Shown one piece after another: positions 19,312 to 27,889 of a DNA stretch of 64,000 nt. The DNA is from JAAXHB01 sp965214945 (GTDB lineage Bacteria; Actinomycetota; Acidimicrobiia; Acidimicrobiales; Aldehydirespiratoraceae), in assembly GCA_965214945.1 (NCBI GenBank), contig OZ244029.1:62001-126000 (forward strand). The letters are read 5' to 3'. Position numbers and translations under genes: made by a program. Positions within the stretch are counted from its first letter, which is position 1; every line of letters starts with the position of its first letter. Below the pieces are notes generated by a model. That model worked only from the letters and a program-made list of their open reading frames with translations. It was not told where the DNA came from and ran no database searches.

Positions 19312-19635
19312 TCATTCCAACCAGCCGCCGACCCGGTCTCCGGTGTTGGTGTCGATAGTGCCATATGGGTGCGACAAAACCGGCGGGCCTGTGACACAAC
19401 CGGCGGGCTTTTCGCCGGGAGCGGGCGCAGACCGTCCCAGACAGCGCGCAATCGAGGCATGCCCACCCGGTGTTGCGCACCGACGTGAGTTAGCATCACG
19501 TGGGCCAGTTCGGGAGCACCCCAATCACCGCCGCCCTGCCAGATCTACCGATTGGACGGCGGCTGTGCGCGAGGCATGCGAAGCGGCACAAGAGTGGCGG
19601 CAGGCGTATCGAAAGGGCCAGCTCGCGGCGGCAAT
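19312..19635. other. 324-base gap with a possible gene remnant
   Basis: No complete gene is seen. A rightward frame ends at 19639 with a protein-like tail (TDWTAAVREACEAAQEWRQ and onward to GQLAAAI) lacking any plausible beginning, which may be the remains of a gene. The upstream part should contain the promoter of the PAPS-reductase-like operon; a short imperfect repeat of ACCGGCGGGC occurs at about 19378-19410. Confidence 0.35.
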
Positions 19636-21189
19636 TTAGAAGTCTTCTCCTATCAGATCACGTAGGAATCCGTTGGCGGCTTCAGCGAGAAGCTTACGAC
19701 GCTCCTCCAAGAACCGGTCATAGGCTTCCACTTTCCACAGACGCGGGTTCTCAGGGATCCACTGCGACTTCAGCACGCCCGGATGCGTCATCTCCAAATT
19801 CGGCAGATAATCCGCAGGTGCTTTGGCACCGATCCGCAGGTTTGTGCCTTGCAGAACAAAAGCAAGATTTGCTAGCTGATGGATCTGTTTGTCAGGTATG
19901 TTGTTCTGTCTGAGTAGCTTGACCGGAAAGATGTGGTGTGTCTGAAGACTAGAAAGTTCACCCATTTGGTGGAACGACAGTGTCACCCCAGATCCTAAAT
20001 CTTGAGCACCGCACCTCCGTGTCAGTATCAGCAGCAGTCGGTAATAGTTCTGAGCGGGTGTTCGCTTGACTGCAAAGTCTTCTGCGTGTATTCCACGAAT
20101 GGATGACTTGCGGTTCAGTTCCTTGAGTAATTCTGAAACGCCTTCCCCTGCCTCAATTGTAGCGATGTCAATATTGACACGGTTGCGAGTATCTGCCGAC
20201 CAGCGTTGTCGCAAAGTGCCCAACAGCCACCAGCCGATCATCCGACGATCAGACATACTGTAGTCTCGCCTCGTCTCATCGCGAGTGATCTGATCATATA
20301 CAATAGGAATTATACCCATATTGAGGACCATCTTCTGTTCATGACCTAGACCTAATTGATCCCTCAATATATTGAATAGTTCCTCACATGCCTTGACCAC
20401 TTTGTCGAAAGTAGATCCGAGATCCTCAGTCGATGGATCGAGTAGAATATCGAACTCAATACGATTGTCCAAAGCAGCTGACATAGCATGCAGTAGCCAC
20501 TCAGTAGAGGCTTTGTACGAATTCTCTGCCCATTGGGCTAACTTCTTTTCGACGAGATCACGAGCACCTTTCCACCTTATACTAAGCTGCCCGAGCACAA
20601 GATCACCCTTGCTGACTTTAGTGCCAGCACGATTGATGATATCAAACACACGTACTGCCTTTTCGACCTCCATGTCCTCAGGCAGCTTGCTAACAGTGAT
20701 ATTCCGCTTTGTGATATTCTGCAGCTTAATGACTCGTTGCAAGTACTTCACACTGGTAGTGGCATCCTCTAGCCTTGAATAACAACGATCTATCCAGTAC
20801 TGAGTATCTGCAAATAAACGAGACACACTGATCCACAACAGATCTTCCAGCCTAGCTTTGGTAGCATAATCGAACTCTTCGGTCTCCACATTGAACATGA
20901 GATCATCCAATGTAGCATCCACCACACTTCTGAACCAAGGAGGCTTCACGCCGCGAATCACAGAATACATGGCCGTCAACCGCTGTTGGCCATCAATCAC
21001 GCTCTCTATCAGCTGACCGTCCTCACCTCTTGTGGGCCAGATGATTATTGAACCGATTGGGAATTCTTGATAGAGCGATTCGAATAGTTCGCGAACATTT
21101 TTCTTCTTCCAGACCCAACCACGCTGGAATTCCGGCATCCTGAGCCGTCCGTTGTCAGCCTCATATAGAAGTTCAGAGATTCTTGCCAT
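19636..21189 (-). CDS. DUF262/HNH (GmrSD-like) protein
   Basis: A 517-residue protein. The N-terminal DUF262 domain has MPEFQRGWVWKKKNVRELF and the ParB/Srx-like nucleotide-binding motif VIDGQQRLT at 64-72. The C-terminal DUF1524-like part carries THHIFP, the HNH core, with Asn-rich LANLAFVLQGTNLRIG after it. Relatives include GmrSD, which cuts glucosylated phage DNA with NTP hydrolysis, and BrxU. I prefer ATG at 21189, with GGAAAGGG in front, over a GTG at 21204. The gene is clearly less GC-rich than its neighbours, a sign of recent transfer. It stands alone between two broken regions. Confidence 0.82.
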   Translation of the reverse strand: MARISELLYEADNGRLRMPEFQRGWVWKKKNVRELFESLYQEFPIGSIIIWPTRGEDGQLIESVIDGQQRLTAMYSVIRGVKPPWFRSVVDATLDDLMFNVETEEFDYATKARLEDLLWISVSRLFADTQYWIDRCYSRLEDATTSVKYLQRVIKLQNITKRNITVSKLPEDMEVEKAVRVFDIINRAGTKVSKGDLVLGQLSIRWKGARDLVEKKLAQWAENSYKASTEWLLHAMSAALDNRIEFDILLDPSTEDLGSTFDKVVKACEELFNILRDQLGLGHEQKMVLNMGIIPIVYDQITRDETRRDYSMSDRRMIGWWLLGTLRQRWSADTRNRVNIDIATIEAGEGVSELLKELNRKSSIRGIHAEDFAVKRTPAQNYYRLLLILTRRCGAQDLGSGVTLSFHQMGELSSLQTHHIFPVKLLRQNNIPDKQIHQLANLAFVLQGTNLRIGAKAPADYLPNLEMTHPGVLKSQWIPENPRLWKVEAYDRFLEERRKLLAEAANGFLRDLIGEDF

Positions 21190-21411
21190 GAGTACCCTTT
21201 CCACTGGGAGTCGCTCGTGTCCGTGGCCTGTGGCCCGACAAGCCTATAGCACACTGGACACTCCAGCCTCGGGCGCCGTAAGAGAGCCGCCCCTGTGGGC
21301 TTTGTCACAGAGCGCGAAAGGCGTGCAGCGGCGCGCAGACGGGTTGCGGGTGCCGCTGCTCTGTGGCCTGCGAGCTCCTGGAGTGGCGAGCCGAACGCGA
21401 AAGACCCACGC

Positions 21412-21979
21412 TCAAGCCGGTGGTGAGTCGTCCTCAGGGAGGACGTAGCGGGCGGTGCGTCTCATGCCGATAAGGGCCAGGCGGCCCTTATCGCGCAACC
21501 GGCGTAGCAAGCGTCCGGCGGCTGGGGCGTCAATCTGGCACAGTTTTGCTGCTTCCCGGCGAGTGATGGTGCCGTGCCTCTTGACGAAGGTGATCACCAT
21601 CTGCTCCAGCTGTATGGTGTCAAAGCTCCTGCTGTATGGTGTCAAAGCCGCGGACTCCTTTGTAGACTGCTGGCTTGCCGAGCCGTTTGTGCAAGCTGGC
21701 AGCCAGGTGATAGCTGCGGCCTTTACCATAACCACGCGCTTCGGCGTAACCCCGTTCAACTAGTTGGTTCAGCACAAGGCGGGCTTCATGATGGCTGACT
21801 CCGAAAAGCTCAGCTGCACGCGCGGTGGTGATGCGATGCTCATAACGGATCTCATGCAGCGTTAGCAGGTCTTCGAGAGAGAACTCTTGACCTGTCTGGC
21901 GTGCTTCGGCGAAGAAGGCGGCCAGTTCTTGTCGGCGGGGCCGGCTTTGAGCCGAGTGGTCACCGAGTCGAGCGAACAT
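21412..21979 (-). pseudogene. C-terminal winged-helix part of an AlbA_2-type protein, frameshifted by a 22-bp duplication
   Basis: Two overlapping frames make up one broken coding region. The first (ATG 21979) contains a winged helix (RITTARAAELFGVSHHEARLVLNQLVERGYAEARG) and reaches KGVRGFDTIQQEL, then stops at 21620. The second repeats SFDTIQLEQ and continues MVITFVKRHGTITRREAAKLCQI...GRLLRRLRDKGRLALIG, ending at 21412. A 22-bp tandem duplication at 21609-21648 causes the shift; without it the frame is continuous (181 codons). The sequence pattern is that of the C-terminus of AlbA_2/Schlafen-like ATP-binding regulators, whose N-terminal domain lies separately at 23105-23305. Confidence 0.72.
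21609..21648 (-). repeat. 22-bp tandem duplication causing a frameshift
   Basis: GCTGTATGGTGTCAAAGC is present at 21609-21626 and 21631-21648, four bases apart, giving a 22-bp period. 22 is not a multiple of three, and it splits the winged-helix gene. Confidence 0.9.
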
Positions 21980-22001
21980 GCATAGTTTATTAGCTTGCAA
22001 T

Positions 22002-22009
22002 ATTATAAT
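22002..22009. promoter_or_regulatory. Overlapping divergent -10 elements
   Basis: TATAAT is read rightward at 22004-22009 and leftward at 22007-22002 within an AT-rich stretch (about 21980-22045). The first would serve the SF3 helicase gene (ATG 22058), the second the winged-helix pseudogene (ATG 21979). No convincing -35 was found. Confidence 0.45.
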
Positions 22010-22057
22010 AAAGATTACAAATCGTTAAATACCATAAATCCGATGAAAGGATGCAGC

Positions 22058-23116
22058 ATGGGTGAACCCCAAGAAATCCGCCAAAAAATCTACCTAGGCA
22101 CTAAACTTGGCTGGTGGGATCAAGACTCCACTGGCACCTGGCGACAAGGCAGCCGCCCACCCGGACACCCCACCAGTAATGTCTATGCACATGCGAGATG
22201 CAAAGGATGGCCGAGCGGAGCGGATAAACGCACATTCCCCAGTCCGTATACGCGCACAAATGTGCTCCCTGGCCCGTGGCATCTCGACACGGGCGAGGAT
22301 ATAAGCGGCACAGTCTGGGCTGATAAAGTCACCACAATGAATGACGACGGAACAGTTACAGCTGAGAAACATAACAGCAGAATATTCACTACCCGATCAG
22401 TTCCCTGGCCCTACATCGAACATCCTAAACCCGTACCAATATGGGCCGATTATCTGGCCGAGACGCTCCCTTCATCCGGTATGCAAGACCTCCTTCTGGA
22501 GCAGATAGGGCGCACAATCAGCGGCGAGAGTGTCTACACCTCGGGCCTGCCCGTAGTCTATGGCCGCACCGGGAGCGGCAAGACCACACTCAGACGTCTA
22601 ATCACCAGACTTGTTGGCCCAGACATGACAGTGGAAATAGCCTCAGCTGGCGCTCTGGGCGGACGATTTGTCGACGCGAGAACTGCCCGCGCGAAGCTGA
22701 TCATCCTCAAACTGGATCGCACACCTAGCGCTATATCGCATAATGAAAGAAAAGGCCGGCATATGATTAAATCTCTATCCGGTGGCGGGTCTTTGGACGT
22801 GGAACTCAGATGGCAATCATACAGAGTGAAGATGAACTTGCTAATCTGGATAATCGGAACACAACTGCCAAAATGGGCTGTACCCGAAACAGCAGATGGT
22901 TGGGCTGCGAGACTTGCGCCCATCCCTCTCCATAATCCTGTCCTGAAGGCCAACAGAATACCCGGCCTAGCCGACCAGATAGCTGACACAGGCGGCGCGC
23001 ATATAGCCTCAGCAGCCTTCCAAGGCTGGGCCCAAAGACGCCACAACTACTATCCTCTGCCCCAAGAATCAGCGGCACTAAGAGAGGAGATCATCATAGG
23101 ATCCCTAGAAAAATAG
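22058..23116 (+). CDS. SF3-type (D5-like) helicase/ATPase of a small mobile element
   Basis: A 352-residue protein with a phage/plasmid-type SF3 helicase: Walker A GRTGSGKTT at 169-177, a Walker B-like LIILKLDRTP at 214-223, motif C-like LLIWIIGTQLPKW at 261-273, and GWAARLAPIPL near 281-291. The first 150 residues are tryptophan- and proline-rich with no known domain. AAAGGA precedes the ATG at 22058. Such proteins unwind replication origins of phages, satellites and plasmids. Neither an integrase nor an origin is visible nearby. It lies between the two parts of an AlbA_2-type gene on the other strand, suggesting it came in on an insertion. Its AT-rich codon use differs from the flanks. Confidence 0.72.
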   Translation: MGEPQEIRQKIYLGTKLGWWDQDSTGTWRQGSRPPGHPTSNVYAHARCKGWPSGADKRTFPSPYTRTNVLPGPWHLDTGEDISGTVWADKVTTMNDDGTVTAEKHNSRIFTTRSVPWPYIEHPKPVPIWADYLAETLPSSGMQDLLLEQIGRTISGESVYTSGLPVVYGRTGSGKTTLRRLITRLVGPDMTVEIASAGALGGRFVDARTARAKLIILKLDRTPSAISHNERKGRHMIKSLSGGGSLDVELRWQSYRVKMNLLIWIIGTQLPKWAVPETADGWAARLAPIPLHNPVLKANRIPGLADQIADTGGAHIASAAFQGWAQRRHNYYPLPQESAALREEIIIGSLEK

Positions 23117-23305
23117 CCCTGTATGCTGGGGCTCTATGCCGACTACCCGCCCCGCGTCGGTAACGCCGATCAAGATGCGGCCACCTTCGCCGTTGGCCAG
23201 GCAGACTACGGCATCGACAATGCACTCAATGTCGTAGGACTTCTTGAACTCTACCTGCAGCGTCTCGCCGACGCTGATCAGGGCTCGAAGTTCACTTTTC
23301 CTCAT
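23105..23305 (-). pseudogene. N-terminal AlbA_2 domain fragment
   Basis: A 66-codon frame from ATG 23305: LISVGETLQVEFKKSYDIE, then VVCLANGEGGRILIGVTDAGRVVGIEP, the first half of the AlbA_2 (Schlafen-like) DNA-binding domain of ATP-binding regulators. The match ends at HTG and the frame stops four codons later next to the SF3 gene. Its C-terminal winged-helix part lies at 21412-21979; the middle is missing. TACTATAAG about ten bases before the ATG could be a leaderless-type promoter. Confidence 0.65.
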
Positions 23306-23415
23306 GCTGCTTATAGTACAAGCAGTTAGACTTTATCTGTAACCTTAGTTTGACGTTCTAAACTTAGTGCGTTTAAGCCGTCAGGTAGCGATTTTGGCGG
23401 GTAACAGAAGGCGGC

Positions 23416-24546
23416 TCAGCGGAAGCGGTTGGGGGCAAAATCCGACGGGCCGAAGTCGCCTGCGGGGCCTCTCAGCTCCGGTGGGGCGACCTGGGCGATG
23501 AGAGCGGCAGCGAGCCGGCCCAGAGCCGGTGAGGTCTTGATCCCGTAGCCGCCTTGTCCGGCCAGCCAGAAGAACCCCTCAACGTCGGAGTCGAAACCCG
23601 CGACCGGCACGCCGTCAGGCGCGAACGTCCTCAGGCCAGCCCATGTGGACCGCACGCCGCGCACCCGCAGGGTTGTGGCCGCTTGAAGCTCCGACACCCC
23701 TATGGCGATGTCGGCTTCTTCGGCTCGGGCGTCGCAGGGCTCGCTGAGCGTTTCGTCGGCGGGCGAGGCCAGCAGCAGACCTCCCCAGGGCTCGAAGTAG
23801 AAGCGGTTGCCTATGTCGGCCACCAGCGGCCAGGCGCTGATGTCTGTGCCCGGGGCGGGCGGGAACACGAACACCGAGCGGCGCAGCGGTCTCAGACCGA
23901 GCGGCTCGGCACCGGCCATCAACGCGACTTCGTCACACCACGCGCCGGCGGCGTTGACGACCACGTCGCACTCCAGGTGGTGGTCTCCCGCTGCGACCTC
24001 CCATCGGTCGCCTCGGCGGCTGAACGCTTTGACCGCAGCGTTGAAGCAGAACTGTGCGCCGCGCCGGCGTGCGCCGCGCACGAAGCCCTGGAGCAGCGCA
24101 TCCACATCGACGGCCGCGGCGCCCGGCTCGTACCCGCCGGCCGCGGCTGCCTCCAGGCGAAGCACAGGGACCATTTCACGACACTGTGCGCCTGAAAGTC
24201 TGCGCAGCTCTGTGCCCTGGCGACGCGCGAGAGCGAACTGGGCCTCCAGCGCTCCGACGTCGGCGTCTCGGGCGATCAACAGCACCCCTAAGGGTGACAC
24301 TAGGTGGTGGTCGGCGAACCCGGCGGGCGGGTTGGCGAAGAACGGCCGCCCCGCTTTCACGAGGGCGCGCACCTCGGGAGGGCCGATCACCTCAGTGAGC
24401 AGCGCCGCGGAGCGTCCTGTGGCGTGATGCCCGGCAGAGGCTTCGGCCTCCACGACGGTAACCGTCGCGTGGTCGGCCAGATGCCATGCCGCAGAGGCAC
24501 CGGCCATCCCGGCGCCCACCACCACGACACTCACACGCGACTGCAT
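23416..24546 (-). CDS. FAD-dependent amino acid/sarcosine-type oxidase (DAO family)
   Basis: A 376-residue flavoenzyme of the D-amino-acid oxidase/glycine oxidase superfamily. The dinucleotide fold VVGAGMAGASAAW (GxGxxG at 11-16) ends with the ribose-binding Glu in VTVVEAE, followed by HHATGRSAALL, a flavin-contacting loop. The C-terminal FAD segment is GVPVAGFDSDVEGFFWLAGQGGYGIKTSPALG. It would oxidise an amine or imino acid with release of peroxide; the substrate is unknown. It stands alone, 110 bases from the island edge and 176 bases from nuoN. Confidence 0.85.
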   Translation of the reverse strand: MQSRVSVVVVGAGMAGASAAWHLADHATVTVVEAEASAGHHATGRSAALLTEVIGPPEVRALVKAGRPFFANPPAGFADHHLVSPLGVLLIARDADVGALEAQFALARRQGTELRRLSGAQCREMVPVLRLEAAAAGGYEPGAAAVDVDALLQGFVRGARRRGAQFCFNAAVKAFSRRGDRWEVAAGDHHLECDVVVNAAGAWCDEVALMAGAEPLGLRPLRRSVFVFPPAPGTDISAWPLVADIGNRFYFEPWGGLLLASPADETLSEPCDARAEEADIAIGVSELQAATTLRVRGVRSTWAGLRTFAPDGVPVAGFDSDVEGFFWLAGQGGYGIKTSPALGRLAAALIAQVAPPELRGPAGDFGPSDFAPNRFR

Positions 24547-24722
24547 CTGCCGAAGCTACGTCATCGGCAGTCTCTACCGAAATCGTTGTGAGTGAGCGTC
24601 AATATGGCATCCAACTACAACAATTCCGGCGGAGGGAGGCTGGCAGCGTACTTCGTGGAGAGGTGGAGGCGGGCTGCTTCGGGGGAGGCAAGCGGTGTAC
24701 CTGCAGCGGGCGGGTGAAGGGG
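24547..24722. other. Gap between the FAD oxidase gene and nuoN
   Basis: 176 bases lie downstream of nuoN and upstream of the oxidase gene. A 37-codon rightward frame from 24604 is the only ORF and has no support. No clear terminator hairpin for the nuo operon was seen. Confidence 0.3.
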
Positions 24723-26237
24723 TCAACCGATCAGCCGGGCGCTGGTCAGGCGGGTGGCAGCGTCTCGGGCTGCGGAGTCGAGGAGGTCGGGGAAAAGGCC
24801 GACCGCTACGGTGACCAGCACCGCCAGCGCTATCACTGCCGCAGGGCCCGCCCGCAGGCGCCCAGTGGCCGCGGATTCTGACACAGAGGGCGGCTCGGTG
24901 AAGTACATCGCGACCACCACCCGCAGATAGGCGAACGCGGCGATCACCGCGCTGACCATCGCCACGACGGCCAGCCAGTAGGAGCGAGCCTCGGCGGCAG
25001 CGGATACCACTGAGAGCTTGGCGACGAAGCCCGAAGTGAACGGCACGCCTGCTTGGGCCAGCAGCAGCGCCGTGAAAGCCGCCGCCAGAGCGGGCCGGCG
25101 GGCACCCAAGCCGGCCAGCACCTCGAAGCCGACACGGTCGTCTTGCGCTCCTGGCAGCGCCCCCAGCACTGTGAAGCTGCCGACCGCTATCACCGAGTAG
25201 GCCCCCAGGTAGAACAGCACAGCGGCGGTGCCGTCGGGTGAAGCCGTTTGAACACCCACCAGGATGAACCCGGCGTGAGCGACCGACGAGTAGGCAAGCA
25301 GCCGCTTCACGTCGCTTTGCACGGCTGCGAGCACCGCGCCGACGACCAGCGTGGCACAGGCCAAAGCAAACACCGCCGGGCGCCAGTCGGGTGCTCGCAC
25401 CTCCAGCGCTGCGAGCACCCGAAGCAGCGCGGCGAAGCCAGCGGCTTTCACGGCTGAGGCCATGAAAGCCGTCACCGGCGCAGGGGCGCCCTGGTACACA
25501 TCGGGCACCCAGGCGTGGAACGGCGCTGCCGCCACCTTGAAACCCAAGCCCACCAGTAGCAGCGCCACCCCGATGAGCAGCAGCCCGTCCTGCAGCACCA
25601 GCGTGTCGCGGAAATAGGCCGAGATGCCGGCCAGCCCGGTGGTGCCGGCGGCACCGTACACGAGGGCTATGCCGTACAGGAAGAACGCCGAGGCGAACGC
25701 GCCCAGCACGAAGTACTTGATTCCAGCTTCCAGCGACCGCAGCCGGCGTCGGTCGAGTGCGGCCATCACATACAGCGCTATTGACATCGTCTCCAGCCCC
25801 AGGAACAGGACGATCAGGTCACCAGCACCGGCCATCACCACCGCGCCCGAAGCGGACAGCAGCAAGAGCACGTAGACCTCGGCGCCGGCGACGCCGGCCC
25901 GTGAGCACCATCCGGGCAGCACCGTCGCAACCAGCGCAAGAGACGCGAAGACAACGGCAGTCACGAACAACGAAAGCCCGTCGGATGTGAACTGGTCGCC
26001 GAAAGCGGCTATCGGGCCGTTGTCGTGTATACGGTTCCACTGCGCGGCCACCGAGATCAGCCCGGCCACCGCTACGCAGAATGTGAAGGCCGCGTCGAAG
26101 GCCGCCAGACGAGGCGCCAGCGAGCGGATCATCAACAACAGCACCGCGCCGCCTGCAGGCAGGATCACCGGCAGCAAGCCCGGCCAGTCGAGCTGCGGAG
26201 CGGCTACCGGCGCTGCCTGGGCGAAGGTCGAGAGCAT
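24723..26237 (-). CDS. nuoN: NADH-quinone oxidoreductase subunit N
   Basis: The 504-residue integral membrane subunit of Complex I, one of three antiporter-like proton-pumping subunits. About 14 hydrophobic helices are seen, with the conserved SVAHAGFILVGV and the charged LGLETMSIALYVMAAL helix. It is the last gene of the nuo operon; its start shares one base with the nuoM stop. Length and composition are normal. Confidence 0.93.
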   Translation of the reverse strand: MLSTFAQAAPVAAPQLDWPGLLPVILPAGGAVLLLMIRSLAPRLAAFDAAFTFCVAVAGLISVAAQWNRIHDNGPIAAFGDQFTSDGLSLFVTAVVFASLALVATVLPGWCSRAGVAGAEVYVLLLLSASGAVVMAGAGDLIVLFLGLETMSIALYVMAALDRRRLRSLEAGIKYFVLGAFASAFFLYGIALVYGAAGTTGLAGISAYFRDTLVLQDGLLLIGVALLLVGLGFKVAAAPFHAWVPDVYQGAPAPVTAFMASAVKAAGFAALLRVLAALEVRAPDWRPAVFALACATLVVGAVLAAVQSDVKRLLAYSSVAHAGFILVGVQTASPDGTAAVLFYLGAYSVIAVGSFTVLGALPGAQDDRVGFEVLAGLGARRPALAAAFTALLLAQAGVPFTSGFVAKLSVVSAAAEARSYWLAVVAMVSAVIAAFAYLRVVVAMYFTEPPSVSESAATGRLRAGPAAVIALAVLVTVAVGLFPDLLDSAARDAATRLTSARLIG

Positions 26238-27883
26238 CAGCCGTGGTCGTCGTCTGTGTGGTCGTCGTGTTGGAGGCGGTTCAGATCATCCACTGTGACG
26301 GCGGGGCGCTGTTCTGCCACGGGCTCGTCGAAGCGGGCGACGCTGGCATCGACGTGGGCGATTACGGCGTCGACTGCAGGCTCGATGCGGTCGATCACGG
26401 GCTTGGGGTACACGCCCATGAACACGATGGCCGCGATGAACGGCGCCATCAGCAGGCCTTCACGCCACTGCAGGTCGCTGATCTTGGCGTTGGCGCCGAC
26501 GACCGGGCCGTGGAACACCCGCTGGTATGCCCATAGCAGGTACACCGCCGCCAGTATCACCCCGGCGGCCGCCGCCACCGCCCACCACCGGTGAGCGACG
26601 AAGGCGCCGATCAGCACCAGCAGCTCACCGACGAAGCCGTTGAGTCCCGGCAGCCCGATCGACGACAGCATCACCACCGTAAACACCCCGGCCAGCAGCG
26701 GCGCCGGTTTCTGCAGCCCGCCAAGTTCGCCGATCTCACGGGTGTGGCAACGCTCGTAGATCATTCCCACCAGCAGGAACAGCGCTCCGGTGGACACGCC
26801 GTGGTTGATCATCTGCAGCACCCCGCCAGTGAGACCCTCAGTGTTGAGCGAGAACGTTCCGATCACGATGAAGCCGAGGTGCGCCACCGACGAGAACGCC
26901 ACGAGGCGTTTGAGGTCACGCTGCATGGCAGCGGCCACGGCACCGTAGAGAACCCCAATCACGCCGAGGGTCATCATCAGCGGCGCGAAGTGAACCGACG
27001 CCTCCGGAAACAAGTACAGCCCGAAGCGTATGAAGCCGTAAGTGCCGAGCTTTAGCATCACTGCGGCGAGGATCACCGAGCCGGCCGTGGGGGCATTGGT
27101 GTGGGCGTCGGGCAGCCAGGTGTGCACCGGGAACAGCGGCACTTTCACCGCGAACGCCAAGGCGAATGCCAAAAAAAGCCAGCGGGCCGTGTTCGCGGCT
27201 ATCGACTGGCTCTGTGCTATGGCGACAAGATCGAATGTGACGGCGTCACCGCTGGCAGCGGAATGCAGGAACGCCAGCGACACGATCCCGACCAGCATCA
27301 GCGCCGATCCGAACATCGTGAAGACGAAGAACTTGGTGGCTGCGTAGGCGCGTCGGCCGTGTCCCCAGCCTCCGATCAGGAAGTACATCGGGACGAGCAC
27401 GATCTCGAAGAACGCGAAAAACACCAGCAGGTCGAGCGCCACGAACACGCCCAGGCAGCCAGTCTCGAGCAGCAGAAGCCAGGCGTAATACGCCTTGGGC
27501 GAGTGCTCGGCGTCCACCCCAGCCATGGCCAGCGGGAACACCAGCGCGGTGAGCACCAACAAGAACAGTGACAGGCCGTCCACACCGAGATTCCAGGAAA
27601 CGCCGAGCCCTTCTATCCACTCGTAGCGCTCCGAGAACTGGAACTCGGCCGCCGCCGTCCCCCCAGAGAACGCGGTGAGTATCCACAGGGCCATGGCCGT
27701 GACGGCCGACGAGAACAGTAGGGCTACGCCCTTGTAGAGATCGGGCCGCGACCTGGGCAGCGCCAGCAGCAGGGCGGCGCCGGCCGCAGGCAGCAACACC
27801 AGAGCAGTGAGCACCGGAAACGACCCGCCTGCAGTACTCGCGACGGCCGAAGCAGCCGAGGCGGCCAGCACGCTGAGAGACAT
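26237..27883 (-). CDS. nuoM: NADH-quinone oxidoreductase subunit M
   Basis: A 548-residue antiporter-like membrane subunit of Complex I. It carries WNLGVDGLSLFLLVLTALVFPLA, FFAFFEIVLVPMYFLIG with the conserved Glu, and FPVHTWLPDAHTNAPTAGSV, all typical of NuoM. The last 45 residues form a charged His/Asp-rich extension (DDHTDDDHG) that is unusual. It follows nuoL by six bases. Confidence 0.94.
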   Translation of the reverse strand: MSLSVLAASAASAVASTAGGSFPVLTALVLLPAAGAALLLALPRSRPDLYKGVALLFSSAVTAMALWILTAFSGGTAAAEFQFSERYEWIEGLGVSWNLGVDGLSLFLLVLTALVFPLAMAGVDAEHSPKAYYAWLLLLETGCLGVFVALDLLVFFAFFEIVLVPMYFLIGGWGHGRRAYAATKFFVFTMFGSALMLVGIVSLAFLHSAASGDAVTFDLVAIAQSQSIAANTARWLFLAFALAFAVKVPLFPVHTWLPDAHTNAPTAGSVILAAVMLKLGTYGFIRFGLYLFPEASVHFAPLMMTLGVIGVLYGAVAAAMQRDLKRLVAFSSVAHLGFIVIGTFSLNTEGLTGGVLQMINHGVSTGALFLLVGMIYERCHTREIGELGGLQKPAPLLAGVFTVVMLSSIGLPGLNGFVGELLVLIGAFVAHRWWAVAAAAGVILAAVYLLWAYQRVFHGPVVGANAKISDLQWREGLLMAPFIAAIVFMGVYPKPVIDRIEPAVDAVIAHVDASVARFDEPVAEQRPAVTVDDLNRLQHDDHTDDDHG

Positions 27884-27889
27884 CCAGCC

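Noticed and set aside
24604..24717. Short rightward ORF (37 codons) between the FAD oxidase and nuoN
   Set aside because: No ribosome binding site, low complexity, no homology pattern.
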